Source: Myxococcales bacterium
GTDB lineage: Bacteria; Myxococcota; Myxococcia; Myxococcales; Myxococcaceae
Assembly (NCBI GenBank): GCA_020846875.1
Contig: JADLDB010000128.1
Location: forward strand, 27,014 to 91,013
DNA length: 64,000 nucleotides
Reading direction: 5' to 3'
How positions within the stretch are numbered: the first letter of the stretch is position 1; every line of letters starts with the position of its first letter. Under the pieces are notes generated by a model, which saw only the letters and a program-made list of their open reading frames with translations, did not search any database and was not told where the DNA came from. A program made the translations under genes and the position numbers. Below, piece by piece: positions 33,001-41,125 of this stretch.

Positions 33001-34455
33001 TCAGAGCGACGCCAGCACTCCAGTCCGTGCGTTGAAGGAGTCAATCAGCGCGTCCCACTCCAGCGCCTCGGCGTAGCGCGCGTCCCAGAAGTCCGGGCTC
33101 CACAGCGCGCGCAGCTCGTCGGCCGTCTTCCCCTGCTGCTCGACCCAGGTGAAGTACTTCAGGTGGTGCAGCGCCTTGCGGTCGCGGTAGCCCAGCTCCC
33201 GCAGGTAGTCCGTCTTCACCCCGTGCAGCCGCCGGTCGAGGTCGCGCGCGGCGTCGGTTTCCGAGTACGCGCCGCGCTCCTGCCGCAGCTCCTCGAGGCG
33301 GGAGGTGTACAGCGCCTCGGAGTCGGTGAAGACGGTGACCACCACGTCGTCGGGGCCGAGCTCGTAGTACTTCGCCACCTTCAGCGCGGACAGCAGGTTG
33401 CAGATGCTGCTGATGCCCAGCAGCGGCAGTTGCTCCACCGTCGCCTTCGGCACGCCCTGCTTGCCCAGCCACGCCTGCCCGGCCGGCTCGTTGAACAGCC
33501 GCAACAGCCGCATGGTGTCTTCGTCGTCGATGGCGATGACGGCGTCGGTGTTGCGCACGTTGTGAATCCACGGGACGTGCTTGTCGCCGATGCCTTCGAT
33601 GCGGTGGTCGCCGAAGCCGTTGTTGAACAGCGTCGGGCACTGCAGCGCCTCGTTGGCGCCGATGAGCATGCCCGGGTGGTGCTTCTTCAAGAAGTCGCCC
33701 GCGCCGATGGTGCCGGCGGAGCCGGTGGCCGACACGAAGCCCGCCAGGCGGCCCTTCTTCCCCTTCACCTGGTCGAAGGCCTCGAGCAGCGCGGGCCCGG
33801 TGACGTGGTAGTGCCACGACGGGTTACCGAACTCTTCGAACTGGTTGAAGATGACGTCCTGCGGGCGGGTGCGGCGGATTTCCCAGCACTTGTCGTAGAT
33901 CTCCTTCACGTTCGACTCGGTGCCCGGCGTGGCGATGACCTCCGCGCCGATGTCCTTGAGCCAGGTGAAGCGCTCCTTCGACATGCCCTCGGGCAGAATG
34001 GCCACCGCGGTGGCGCCCATCAGCGCGCAGTCGAACGCCCCGCCGCGGCAGTAGTTGCCCGTCGACGGCCACACCGCCTTCTGCGTGGTGGGGTCGAACT
34101 GCCCGGTGACCAGCCGCGGCACCAGACACCCGTACGCCGCGCCCACCTTGTGCGCCCCGGTGGGGAAGTACTTGCCCACCAGCCCGAGGACGCGCGCGTC
34201 CACGCCGGTGAGGGGCTTCGGCAGCTCGACGAAGTTGACGCCGCCGAACTGGCCCGACGCGAAGTCATTCTTCCAGGTGATGCGGAAGAGGTTCATCGGG
34301 TTCACGTCCCAGAGGCCCACGCCCTTCAGCTTCGCCTTCACCTTGTCGGGGATGGAGGACGGCTCGCGCATCTGCTTCAGCGTGGGCAGCACGACGCGCT
34401 TCTCGCGGCACAGCTTCGCCGCGCGCTCGAGGACGGCTTCATTCACAGGGGCCAT
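33001..34455 (-). CDS. PLP-dependent fold-type II enzyme (lyase/cysteine-synthase-like)
   Basis: 484 residues from ATG 34455. The PLP-lysine is probably in FPTGAHKVGAAYGCL, and the phosphate-binding loop in WPSTGNYCRGGAF. ILPEGMSKERFTWLKDIGAEV fits tryptophan-synthase-beta/cysteine-synthase/diaminopropionate-lyase proteins. VSATGSAGTIGAGDFLKKHHPG supports the fold. The protein is longer than cysteine synthase (about 310) because of a C-terminal helical extension (LDRRLHGVKTDYLRELGY and after). A fold-type II lyase (YgeX) accompanies YgfK in enterobacteria, so the substrate may be diaminopropionate or a purine-derived amino compound (inference). It starts the minus unit of the divergent cluster. 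Confidence 0.78.
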   Translation of the reverse strand: MAPVNEAVLERAAKLCREKRVVLPTLKQMREPSSIPDKVKAKLKGVGLWDVNPMNLFRITWKNDFASGQFGGVNFVELPKPLTGVDARVLGLVGKYFPTGAHKVGAAYGCLVPRLVTGQFDPTTQKAVWPSTGNYCRGGAFDCALMGATAVAILPEGMSKERFTWLKDIGAEVIATPGTESNVKEIYDKCWEIRRTRPQDVIFNQFEEFGNPSWHYHVTGPALLEAFDQVKGKKGRLAGFVSATGSAGTIGAGDFLKKHHPGMLIGANEALQCPTLFNNGFGDHRIEGIGDKHVPWIHNVRNTDAVIAIDDEDTMRLLRLFNEPAGQAWLGKQGVPKATVEQLPLLGISSICNLLSALKVAKYYELGPDDVVVTVFTDSEALYTSRLEELRQERGAYSETDAARDLDRRLHGVKTDYLRELGYRDRKALHHLKYFTWVEQQGKTADELRALWSPDFWDARYAEALEWDALIDSFNARTGVLASL

Positions 34456-34664
34456 GGCTGACGGAGAATAGGGAGTCGGCCCTCGGGAAGCGCCCAAAAA
34501 GAGACCAACGACCTCGCCGGCGCCGGCCCTTCCACCGAATCAGCGCGGCCGGAGCGGCGCTGCGGCCCAAGCGCCTCCGCTTCGAAGACGCCCTGGCTTG
34601 GGTCCGCTGCGCCTCGCCACCTGGAGGAAGTGAAGGCGTCGCCCGCCCGGCGTACAGTCAGCCC
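34456..34664. promoter_or_regulatory. Divergent promoter region of the YgfK/XdhC cluster
   Basis: 209 bases between the two divergent units. It contains an inverted repeat, CCCAAGC ... GCTTGGG, with a 23-base spacer around 34567-34603, which could be a loop or operator pair. No clear -35/-10 or sigma-54 pair was found. Confidence 0.3.
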
Positions 34665-35879
34665 GTGAGCACCTTCCGCTACCGCTGCACCGACTGCCGC
34701 AAGGAGTACGGCCGCGACGACGTGCGCTACCTGTGCCCCGCGTGCGGCGCGGCCTGGCGCCCGGGCATGCCCCTCCTGGGCGTGCTGGAGGCCGTCTTCG
34801 ACACCGCTTCCCTCCAGGGCCGCATCGACAAGACGAGGCCCGACTGGAGCCTCTTGTCCGCGGTCGAGCCCCGGCACTTCCCGCCCCTCACCGTGGGGAA
34901 CACGCCGCTCCTGGCCGCGCCGCGCCTCGCCGCCTCGCTGAAGCTGGGCCAGCTCTTCCTCAAGAATGACGGGCAGAACCCCTCGGGCAGCCTGAAGGAC
35001 CGCGCGTCCTTCCTGGTGGTGGCCGAGGCCCTGCGCCTGGGCGAGTCGCGCGTGGTGGCGGCCTCCACCGGCAACGCGGCGTCGGCGCTGGCCGCGGTGT
35101 GCGCGTCGGCGGGCCTGGAGGCGCTCATCTTCGTCCCCGAGAAGGCGCCCCGAGCCAAGCTGGTGCAGATGGTGATGCACGGCGCGCGGCTGGTGCCGGT
35201 GAAGGGCACCTACGACGACGCCTTCGCCCTCTCGCTGGCCTTCACCCAGAAGCGCGGCGGCCTCAACCGCAACACGGCGTACCACCCCCTCACCATCGAG
35301 GGGAAGAAGACGGTGTCGCTGGAAGTCGCCCAGCAGCTCGGCTTCGAGCCGCCCGACGCCGTCTTCGTCTCGGTGGGCGACGGCGTCATCCTCGCCGGCG
35401 TGCACAAGGGCTTCGCGGACCTGGTGGCGGTGGGGCTCTTGCCGCGCCTGCCGCGCCTCATCGCCGTCCAGGCCGAGAAAAGCGACGCCGTCCACCGCTT
35501 CATCCGGACGGGCGCGTACCAGAACGCCCTGGCCCCCACGACGGTGGCCGACTCCATCTCGGTGTCGTGCCCGTCCAACGCGTACTGGGCGCGGCGCGCG
35601 GTGCAGGAGACGAAGGGCCTGTCCCTCACCGTCACGGACGAAGAGCTCCTGTCGGCCCAGCGGGCGCTGGCGGCGTCCTCGGGCGTCTTCGCGGAGCCCG
35701 CCGCCGCGGCCGCCTACGCGGGCCTTCAGAAGCTGCAGGCCGGCCCCGACGCGCTGCCCGCCACGGCGAAGGTGGTGGTGCTGGTGACGGGGCACGGCCT
35801 CAAGGACGTGGACGCGGCGCTCCAGTCCGTGACGATTCCTCCGGCCATCGAGCCCACGCTGGACGCGGTGCCGGTGTGA
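34665..35879 (+). CDS. Threonine synthase-like PLP enzyme with zinc ribbon
   Basis: 404 residues from GTG 34665. The N-terminus has a four-Cys ribbon (C8, C11, C24, C27). The PLP Lys is Lys111 in NPSGSLKDRA, and the phosphate loop is ASTGNAAS. PEKAPRAKLVQM and HPLTIEGKKTVSLEVAQQLG are characteristic of threonine synthase. However, the gene neighbourhood (XdhC, MocA, YgfK-like) suggests a specialised relative acting on another beta/gamma-substituted amino acid. The stop overlaps the start of the XdhC gene by four bases. Confidence 0.83.
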   Translation: MSTFRYRCTDCRKEYGRDDVRYLCPACGAAWRPGMPLLGVLEAVFDTASLQGRIDKTRPDWSLLSAVEPRHFPPLTVGNTPLLAAPRLAASLKLGQLFLKNDGQNPSGSLKDRASFLVVAEALRLGESRVVAASTGNAASALAAVCASAGLEALIFVPEKAPRAKLVQMVMHGARLVPVKGTYDDAFALSLAFTQKRGGLNRNTAYHPLTIEGKKTVSLEVAQQLGFEPPDAVFVSVGDGVILAGVHKGFADLVAVGLLPRLPRLIAVQAEKSDAVHRFIRTGAYQNALAPTTVADSISVSCPSNAYWARRAVQETKGLSLTVTDEELLSAQRALAASSGVFAEPAAAAAYAGLQKLQAGPDALPATAKVVVLVTGHGLKDVDAALQSVTIPPAIEPTLDAVPV

Positions 35880-36769
35880 ATGAGCTGGCCGCCATCTACC
35901 GCGCGGCGAAGGCGGCGTGGGCGCAGGGCGAGACGCCGGTGCTGGCCACGGTGCTGGAGACGCGGGGCTCCTCGTACCGCAGGCCCGGCGCGCGCATGCT
36001 GGTGACGCAGGCCGGCTGGCAGGCCGGCAGCATCTCCGGAGGGTGCCTGGAGGCCGACGTGGTGCGCCGCGCCGCGTGGCTGGTGTCCTCCTCGGGCGAG
36101 GCGGTGGTGCGCACCTACGACACCTCGGTGGACGGCGAGGTGGCCCTGGGCTGCGGCGGCGAGGTGGACGTGCTGCTCGAGGCCTTCCGCGCCGACAGTG
36201 AGTTGGCCCGCGCCCTGGAGGTGGTGGTGACGAGGCGCGAGGCGGTGCCGGTGACGCTGTCCCCGCCGGGGCGCGCGAGCTGGACGCAGGTGCTGAGGCC
36301 TCCGCCGCGGCTGGTGGTGGTGGGCGCGGGCCACGACGCCCTGCCGGTGCACGCCATGGCGTCCACCCTGGGCTGGGACGTGCACGTGGTGGACTGGCGC
36401 TCGGCCCACGTGACGGCCGCGCGCTTCCCCGGCGCGACGCTGCACCTCCTCGCCCCCGACGCCCTCGCCCGGCTGCCGCTGGAGGCGGGCTGCGCCGTCG
36501 TCGTCATGTCCCACCACCTCGTCTTCGACACGCAGGTGCTGTCGGCGGTGCTGGCCTCGCCCCTGCCGGGGTACGTCGGCGCGCTGGGGCCGCGCAAGCG
36601 CACCGCGGAGCTGCTGCAGTCGATTCCTGCGTCCCTCTCCCGCGAGCGGCTCCGCGCGCCGGTGGGCCTGCCGCTGGGCGGGGAAGGCCCGGCGTCGGTG
36701 GCGCTGTCCATCGTGAGCGAGGTGCACGCCTTCTTCGAGAAGGCGCCGCCCCTTCGAGGCCCCGGGTGA
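35876..36769 (+). CDS. XdhC/CoxI-family molybdenum hydroxylase maturation protein
   Basis: 297 residues from GTG 35876, overlapping the previous stop. The N-terminal XdhC domain has VLATVLETRGSSYRRPGARM and GSISGGCLEADV (the conserved GCxE), then the linker. The second (Rossmann) domain has RLVVVGAGHDALPVHAMAS, VDWRSAHVT and YVGALGPRKRTAELL. XdhC proteins bind the molybdenum cofactor and help insert a sulfido-ligand into xanthine dehydrogenase-type enzymes. No such hydroxylase is encoded in the window. It is followed by the MocA-like gene with a GTGA overlap. Confidence 0.93.
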   Translation: MNELAAIYRAAKAAWAQGETPVLATVLETRGSSYRRPGARMLVTQAGWQAGSISGGCLEADVVRRAAWLVSSSGEAVVRTYDTSVDGEVALGCGGEVDVLLEAFRADSELARALEVVVTRREAVPVTLSPPGRASWTQVLRPPPRLVVVGAGHDALPVHAMASTLGWDVHVVDWRSAHVTAARFPGATLHLLAPDALARLPLEAGCAVVVMSHHLVFDTQVLSAVLASPLPGYVGALGPRKRTAELLQSIPASLSRERLRAPVGLPLGGEGPASVALSIVSEVHAFFEKAPPLRGPG

Positions 36770-37338
36770 CGCGCCCCGCCGCGGCCGTCGTCCTCGCCGC
36801 CGGGAGTTCCTCGCGCCTGGGGCAGCCCAAGCAGTTGCTCGTCCTCGAAGGCGAGGCGCTCGTCCACCGCGCGGCGCGCCTCGCGCTCGAGGCCGGCTGC
36901 TTCCCCGTCGTCGTCGTCGAGGGGGCGGCGCCGCTGGCGCCGGCGCTGGCGGACTTGCCTTCCGTCGAGCTCGTGCGCTGCGAGGACTGGGCGCGCGGCC
37001 CAGGTGCGTCGCTCAAGCGGGGCGTGGCTCACCTGGCCGGGCGGGCGAGGGGCGTGCTGGTGCTGCTGGTGGACCAGCCCCTCGTCACGGCGGAGGACCT
37101 CCGGCGGCTCCTCGAGGCACCGGGGGAGGTGGCGGCGGCGGAGTACGAGGGTGTGCTGGGGGTGCCGGCGCGCTTCTCCGGGGACAAGCTGAAGGTCCTC
37201 GCCGCCGTGGCGGACGAGCGGGGCGCCGGGCCGTGGCTTCGGGCCAACGCCGCGCAGGTTTCACCGGTGCCGATGCCCTCGGCGGCGCGCGACCTCGACA
37301 CGCCCGAAGACCAGCCGCCCCCTCCCCGGCGGGGCTGA
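36766..37338 (+). CDS. MocA/MobA-like molybdopterin nucleotidyltransferase
   Basis: 190 residues from GTG 36766. The N-terminus VVLAAGSSSRLGQPKQLLVL is the LAAGxSxRxGxxK nucleotide-binding motif, and LVLLVDQPLVTAEDL contains the catalytic Asp region. This family transfers CMP or GMP to molybdopterin. Pairing with XdhC in an overlapping operon supports cytidylyltransferase (MocA) activity for a molybdenum hydroxylase. The C-terminus is short and Pro-rich. Confidence 0.9.
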   Translation: MTRPAAAVVLAAGSSSRLGQPKQLLVLEGEALVHRAARLALEAGCFPVVVVEGAAPLAPALADLPSVELVRCEDWARGPGASLKRGVAHLAGRARGVLVLLVDQPLVTAEDLRRLLEAPGEVAAAEYEGVLGVPARFSGDKLKVLAAVADERGAGPWLRANAAQVSPVPMPSAARDLDTPEDQPPPPRRG

Positions 37339-37559
37339 CCTCAACGGCTAGCAGGGCAGACCAAGGCGCGACGAGGGAAGCTGCTGGTGGGCAACTGACC
37401 GAGGAGCAACGACGGGATGCGACGCAAATCGCCGATGTCACGACGGGAGCCAACCTGTTCGGCGCTCTAGCAGGTGCGGCCGCGTCCCCTGGGCGTTACG
37501 CAACGGACACGCCTCGCGCTGCCGCGGCGGCCGGGGCCCTTCGTAAAAAGGAGGCCACC
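37339..37559 (+). other. Intergenic stretch with a low-GC3, protein-like fragment
   Basis: 221 bases ahead of the DoxX gene. One plus frame, in phase with the DoxX ATG, reads LTEEQRRDATQIADVTT then GANLFGALAGAAASP. It uses codons (CAA, GAT, CTA, GCA, GGT, CGT) rare in the surrounding genes. It has no start of its own and looks like a remnant of a foreign gene. The AAAAAGGAGG just before 37560 is the DoxX ribosome-binding site. Confidence 0.35.
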
Positions 37560-37985
37560 ATGGCCCTCGACGACACGAAGCGCCTGGCGCGGCGGCTCAC
37601 GGTGGCGGGCGTCTTCCTCGGGTGCGTCTTTCTCCTCTCGGGGTTGAGCAAGCTGGCGGGCGCGCCGCTGCAGGAGCAGCTGTTTCAGGCCTTCGGCTTC
37701 CCGGCCTGGGCCGTCGTCGCGGTGGGCGCGGCGGAGGTCCTCTTCGCCACGCTCGTCCTCATCCCCTCGGCGCGGCCGTACGGGGCGATGGGCCTCGCGG
37801 TGGTGATGGCCGGCGCCGTCCTGACGCGGGCCATCACCGGCGTGGCGCTGCCGCTCATGCTGCTGGACGCGCTCCTCTTCAGCACGGCCATCTGGGTGGT
37901 GCGGGAGCAGCGGCCGCCCTTCCTGGCGATTCACTGGAAGGAGGATCCCCACCGGCACGAGGGGCCGGTACAACGCGCCCCATGA
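37560..37985 (+). CDS. DoxX/MauE-like membrane protein
   Basis: 141 residues from ATG 37560, with an excellent AAGGAGG six bases upstream. Four membrane segments can be drawn: VAGVFLGCVFLLSGLSKLAG (the FLxxGxxKL motif of DoxX), AWAVVAVGAAEVLFATLVLI, YGAMGLAVVMAGAVLTRAI and LLDALLFSTAIWVV. The role of the family is poorly defined (redox or quinone-linked membrane components). It overlaps the next gene by ATGA and therefore is likely in one transcript with the hydrolase. Confidence 0.82.
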   Translation: MALDDTKRLARRLTVAGVFLGCVFLLSGLSKLAGAPLQEQLFQAFGFPAWAVVAVGAAEVLFATLVLIPSARPYGAMGLAVVMAGAVLTRAITGVALPLMLLDALLFSTAIWVVREQRPPFLAIHWKEDPHRHEGPVQRAP

Positions 37986-38983
37986 AGCGCGCCCTCCGCG
38001 TCGCCTGTGCCCTCGTCGCGCTGGCCGCCCTGGCCTTCGCCGGCCTTCTCTTTGCGTACTGGGAGCCCGATCGCCCGGTGGAGGCGCTCAAGGCGCGCTG
38101 GGCGCCACCGCCCTCCACCTTCCTCGACGTGGCCGGGCTGTCCGTACACCTGCGCGACGAAGGCCCCCGCGACGATGCGACGCCCGTCGTCCTCCTCCAC
38201 GGCACCTCCGCCAGCCTGCACACCTGGGACGGCTGGGCGACGACGCTGTCGAAGGAGCGCCGCGTCATCCGCTTCGACTTGCCCGGCTTCGGCCTCACTG
38301 GCCCGGCGGCGGACGGCGACTACACCATCACCGCGTACGTCCGCTTCGTCATCGCGGTGCTGGACGCCCTGGGCGTGCGGCGCTTTGTGCTGGCCGGCAA
38401 CAGCCTGGGTGGTGAAATCGCCTGGGCCACCGCGGCGGCGCACCCCGGGCGGGTGGCGGGCCTGGTGCTGGTCGACGCCGCGGGCTACCCGCTCGTCTCC
38501 CAGTCGGTGCCCATCGGCTTTCGCCTGGCGCAACTGCCGGGCGTCAACCGCGTGCTGCTCAAGACGCTGCCCCGCCGCGTCGTCGCCGCCAGCGTGCGCA
38601 ACGTGTACGGCGACCCGTCGAAGGTGACCGACGCGCTCGTCGACCGCTACTTCGAGCTCACCCTGCGCGAAGGCAACCGCGCGTCCTTGCCGCAGCGCTT
38701 CAAGCAGGCCGTGCACGGCGCCCACGCCGCCGACGTGAGGCGCGTGACGGCGCCCACCCTCATCCTCTGGGGGGACGAGGACCGGCTCATCCCGCCGGAG
38801 CACGCCGACTGGTTTCACCGGGACCTCGCCTCGAGCACGCTGCAGCGCTTCAAGGGCCTGGGCCACGTACCTCAGGAGGAAGACCCCACCACCACCCTCG
38901 CCGCGGTGCAGGCCTTTGTGCGCCTGCTGCCCAGCGCGTCCGTCGAGGCCGCTGATTCCGGGGTGGCGGCACCGCCGCAGTAG
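37982..38983 (+). CDS. Membrane-anchored alpha/beta hydrolase
   Basis: 333 residues from ATG 37982. An N-terminal membrane segment (VACALVALAALAFAGLLFAY) anchors or exports the protein. The alpha/beta-hydrolase core has VVLLHGTSASLHTWDGW (oxyanion HG), the nucleophile elbow GNSLGG with Ser141, the acid in WGDEDRL (Asp267 likely) and the catalytic His295 in GLGHVPQEE. Substrate unknown; similar enzymes are esterases, haloalkane dehalogenases or C-C hydrolases. It follows DoxX with a four-base overlap. Confidence 0.88.
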   Translation: MKRALRVACALVALAALAFAGLLFAYWEPDRPVEALKARWAPPPSTFLDVAGLSVHLRDEGPRDDATPVVLLHGTSASLHTWDGWATTLSKERRVIRFDLPGFGLTGPAADGDYTITAYVRFVIAVLDALGVRRFVLAGNSLGGEIAWATAAAHPGRVAGLVLVDAAGYPLVSQSVPIGFRLAQLPGVNRVLLKTLPRRVVAASVRNVYGDPSKVTDALVDRYFELTLREGNRASLPQRFKQAVHGAHAADVRRVTAPTLILWGDEDRLIPPEHADWFHRDLASSTLQRFKGLGHVPQEEDPTTTLAAVQAFVRLLPSASVEAADSGVAAPPQ

Positions 38984-39016
38984 ACGAGCCAGCGCGGCGT
39001 CAGCGCCGGCGCCGCC

Positions 39017-39760
39017 CTACCCGTAGCTCTCGGCGTGCACCCGCGCGCGAGGCAGGCCGAGCTCCTTGCGGAGCACGTCCCGAACCTCCAGCAGCATCTT
39101 CTTCACGCCGCAAATCCACGCGTCCGGCGCGGGCTCGAGCGCGGCCAGCTCCGCCCACAGCGCGCGGACGTGCTCCTGCACGTGGCCCCGCCTTCCACCC
39201 CAGTCCGGCGGCGGGCGGGACAGCGTCACCTCGAGGCGGAAGAAGGGGTGGGCCTTCTCCAGCGCGCGCAGCTCCGCTTCCCAGAGGACGTCCTGTGGGG
39301 TGCGCACGCCGAACAGCACCCACAGCCGCTCCTTCCGTCCGGCGGCGATGGCGTCGTGCACCATGGCGCGGAAGGGGGCCAGCCCGGTGCCGGTGGCGAC
39401 GAAGAGCGCGGGCGCAGGCGCGTCCAGCGGGCGCAGGAAGGTGCCCTGGGGCCCGCGCGCCTCCAGCACCTCGCCCGGCCTCATCGCGTGCAGGAACTCG
39501 GAGCCCGGCCCGGCGTTGACGTGGGTGATGGCCAGCTCGAAGCGCGAGGTGCCGCCGGGCGCCGAGGCGATGGAGTACGCGCGATGGAGGGGGTGGCCCT
39601 TCTCGTCCTTCAGCGGGAAGTGGAAGTTCACCCACTGCCCGGCGCGGAAGTGGAAGGGCCCACCTTCGCGCTCGAACGTCATCAACCGCACGCGCTCGGT
39701 GGCCAGCGACGTCTCCACCAGGCGGGCCCCAAACGTCTCCGGCGGGTGTGGGTGCGTCAT
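39017..39760 (-). CDS. FAD/NAD(P)-binding oxidoreductase (ferredoxin-NADP reductase family)
   Basis: 247 residues. The FAD domain holds HRAYSIASAPG (the RxYS motif), and the nucleotide domain holds LFVATGTGLAPFRAM and AWICGVKKMLLEV. There is no 2Fe-2S or flavodoxin domain, so it would act with a separate carrier, for example as ferredoxin/flavodoxin reductase or the reductase of a monooxygenase. The C-terminus ends ARVHAESYG, in place of the aromatic tail of plant-type FNR. It is divergent from the lipoprotein at 39826, with a 65-base intergenic region. Confidence 0.85.
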   Translation of the reverse strand: MTHPHPPETFGARLVETSLATERVRLMTFEREGGPFHFRAGQWVNFHFPLKDEKGHPLHRAYSIASAPGGTSRFELAITHVNAGPGSEFLHAMRPGEVLEARGPQGTFLRPLDAPAPALFVATGTGLAPFRAMVHDAIAAGRKERLWVLFGVRTPQDVLWEAELRALEKAHPFFRLEVTLSRPPPDWGGRRGHVQEHVRALWAELAALEPAPDAWICGVKKMLLEVRDVLRKELGLPRARVHAESYG

Positions 39761-39825
39761 CTTCCCCCGTTTACCAGCGTCGCGACGGTTGCGCCTGCGC
39801 GAGCGAGCGAGTGGACTGCGCGCCC

Positions 39826-41112
39826 ATGAGTACCCGGGTGTGGGTGGCTTTCGTGGTGCTGGGCCTCGTCGCGTGCACGGGCACGGTGGGCCCCGTCGAC
39901 GGCGGCAGCGGAGGCGGCGCGGGTGGCGGCGTCGACGCGGGCCCAGAGGACGGGGGCGCGGACGCCGGCGGAGGAGGCGGGAGTGGCGGCGGGAGTGGCG
40001 GCGGGGGCGGCGGCGCCTCGGGGGGCGGCGTCGGCGGCGGCGGTGGGTCCACCTTCGACGGCGGCGTGCCCGCGTGGCGAAGGGGCCTCGCGGCGTGGCA
40101 GTGGGTGGAGCTTGCCGGCACGTCCATCACCACCCTCCCCGTCACCAACCCGCTCAACGGCGCGCTGGAGCGGCCCACGGCGCGCATCGACGCCTGGAAT
40201 GGGCTGGCGGCGGACGCCACCACCAACCGCGTCTACCTCGCGTGCGCGGGCGGCCACGCGGACTGGGCGGGCAACGAGGTGTACGACATCGACCTCTCGG
40301 CCGACGCGCCGCAGTGGCGGCTCTTGCGCGGGCCCACGCCGGGCGCGTCCGTGGTGATGAACCAGCCGTACTACCTCGACGGGCGGCCGTCCTCGACGCA
40401 CCTCTATTACGCGCTGCACGCCGTCCCCTCGCGCGGGCGCCTCTTCAAGTTCTCGGCGGGCTCGGTGTGGGGCGACGGCAACTCCAACAACAACAACGTG
40501 GACGCCTTCGACCTCACCGCGGGCGACTGGGACCCGCCGGACACGTGGGCCAGGGCCTCCAGCCAGGGCAACGCCATCGACCGGCCGTACGCGCAGGACC
40601 CGACGACGGGCGACGTGTACACGTTCCTCGCGGGGGCGTTCCGCAAGTGGACGGCGGCGAGCGCGACGTGGACCAGCCTGGCCCCGGTGCCCTCCTACGC
40701 CAACGACGACATCGTCTCGAGCTCGGGCTCGGTGGTGGACCCGGTGCGCCGGCGCGTCGTCTTCCTGCGCAACCTCTACCGGGTGCCGGTGCGGCAGGGG
40801 CTGCAGCTCTCCTTCTCGGGCGCGCTCAGCGACATCCCCTTCACTGGCCCCGCCGCGGACTCGCTCATCGACGCGCAGCTGGGCGCGCAGTTCCTCCCCG
40901 GCGACGACGTGCTGTTGGTGAAGACGTCCACCGGCGGCGAGGTGCTCCGCGTCGACGGCACCTACGTGGTGACGGTGCAGCCCACCACCGGGCCCAGCCC
41001 ACCCGACGCGGTGAACGGGGTGTACACGCGCTGGCAGTACCTGCCGCTGCTGGGCGGAGTCGCCTACCTGCCCCGCGGGAGCGCCAACTTCTGGTTCCTC
41101 GCCACACAGTAG
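39826..41112 (+). CDS. Lipoprotein with Gly-rich linker and propeller-like domain
   Basis: 428 residues from ATG 39826. The signal peptide ends VVLGLVAC. A roughly 60-residue Gly/Ser/Asp linker (DGGSGGGAGGG, GGGGGSGGGSGGG) follows, then a domain with blades such as WNGLAADATTNRVYLACAG, DIDLSADAPQWRLL and PYAQDPTTGDVYTFLAGAF, resembling kelch or NHL-type propellers. It is convergent with nothing; the next gene follows in the same direction 13 bases later. Likely surface-exposed; ligand unknown. Confidence 0.75.
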   Translation: MSTRVWVAFVVLGLVACTGTVGPVDGGSGGGAGGGVDAGPEDGGADAGGGGGSGGGSGGGGGGASGGGVGGGGGSTFDGGVPAWRRGLAAWQWVELAGTSITTLPVTNPLNGALERPTARIDAWNGLAADATTNRVYLACAGGHADWAGNEVYDIDLSADAPQWRLLRGPTPGASVVMNQPYYLDGRPSSTHLYYALHAVPSRGRLFKFSAGSVWGDGNSNNNNVDAFDLTAGDWDPPDTWARASSQGNAIDRPYAQDPTTGDVYTFLAGAFRKWTAASATWTSLAPVPSYANDDIVSSSGSVVDPVRRRVVFLRNLYRVPVRQGLQLSFSGALSDIPFTGPAADSLIDAQLGAQFLPGDDVLLVKTSTGGEVLRVDGTYVVTVQPTTGPSPPDAVNGVYTRWQYLPLLGGVAYLPRGSANFWFLATQ

Positions 41113-41125
41113 ACTTCTGCGCGGC

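Noticed and set aside
28226..33076. Plus-strand open frame of 1,616 codons
   Set aside because: It spans two minus-strand genes with signal peptide, FG-GAP and Fe-S motifs and has shadow composition throughout.
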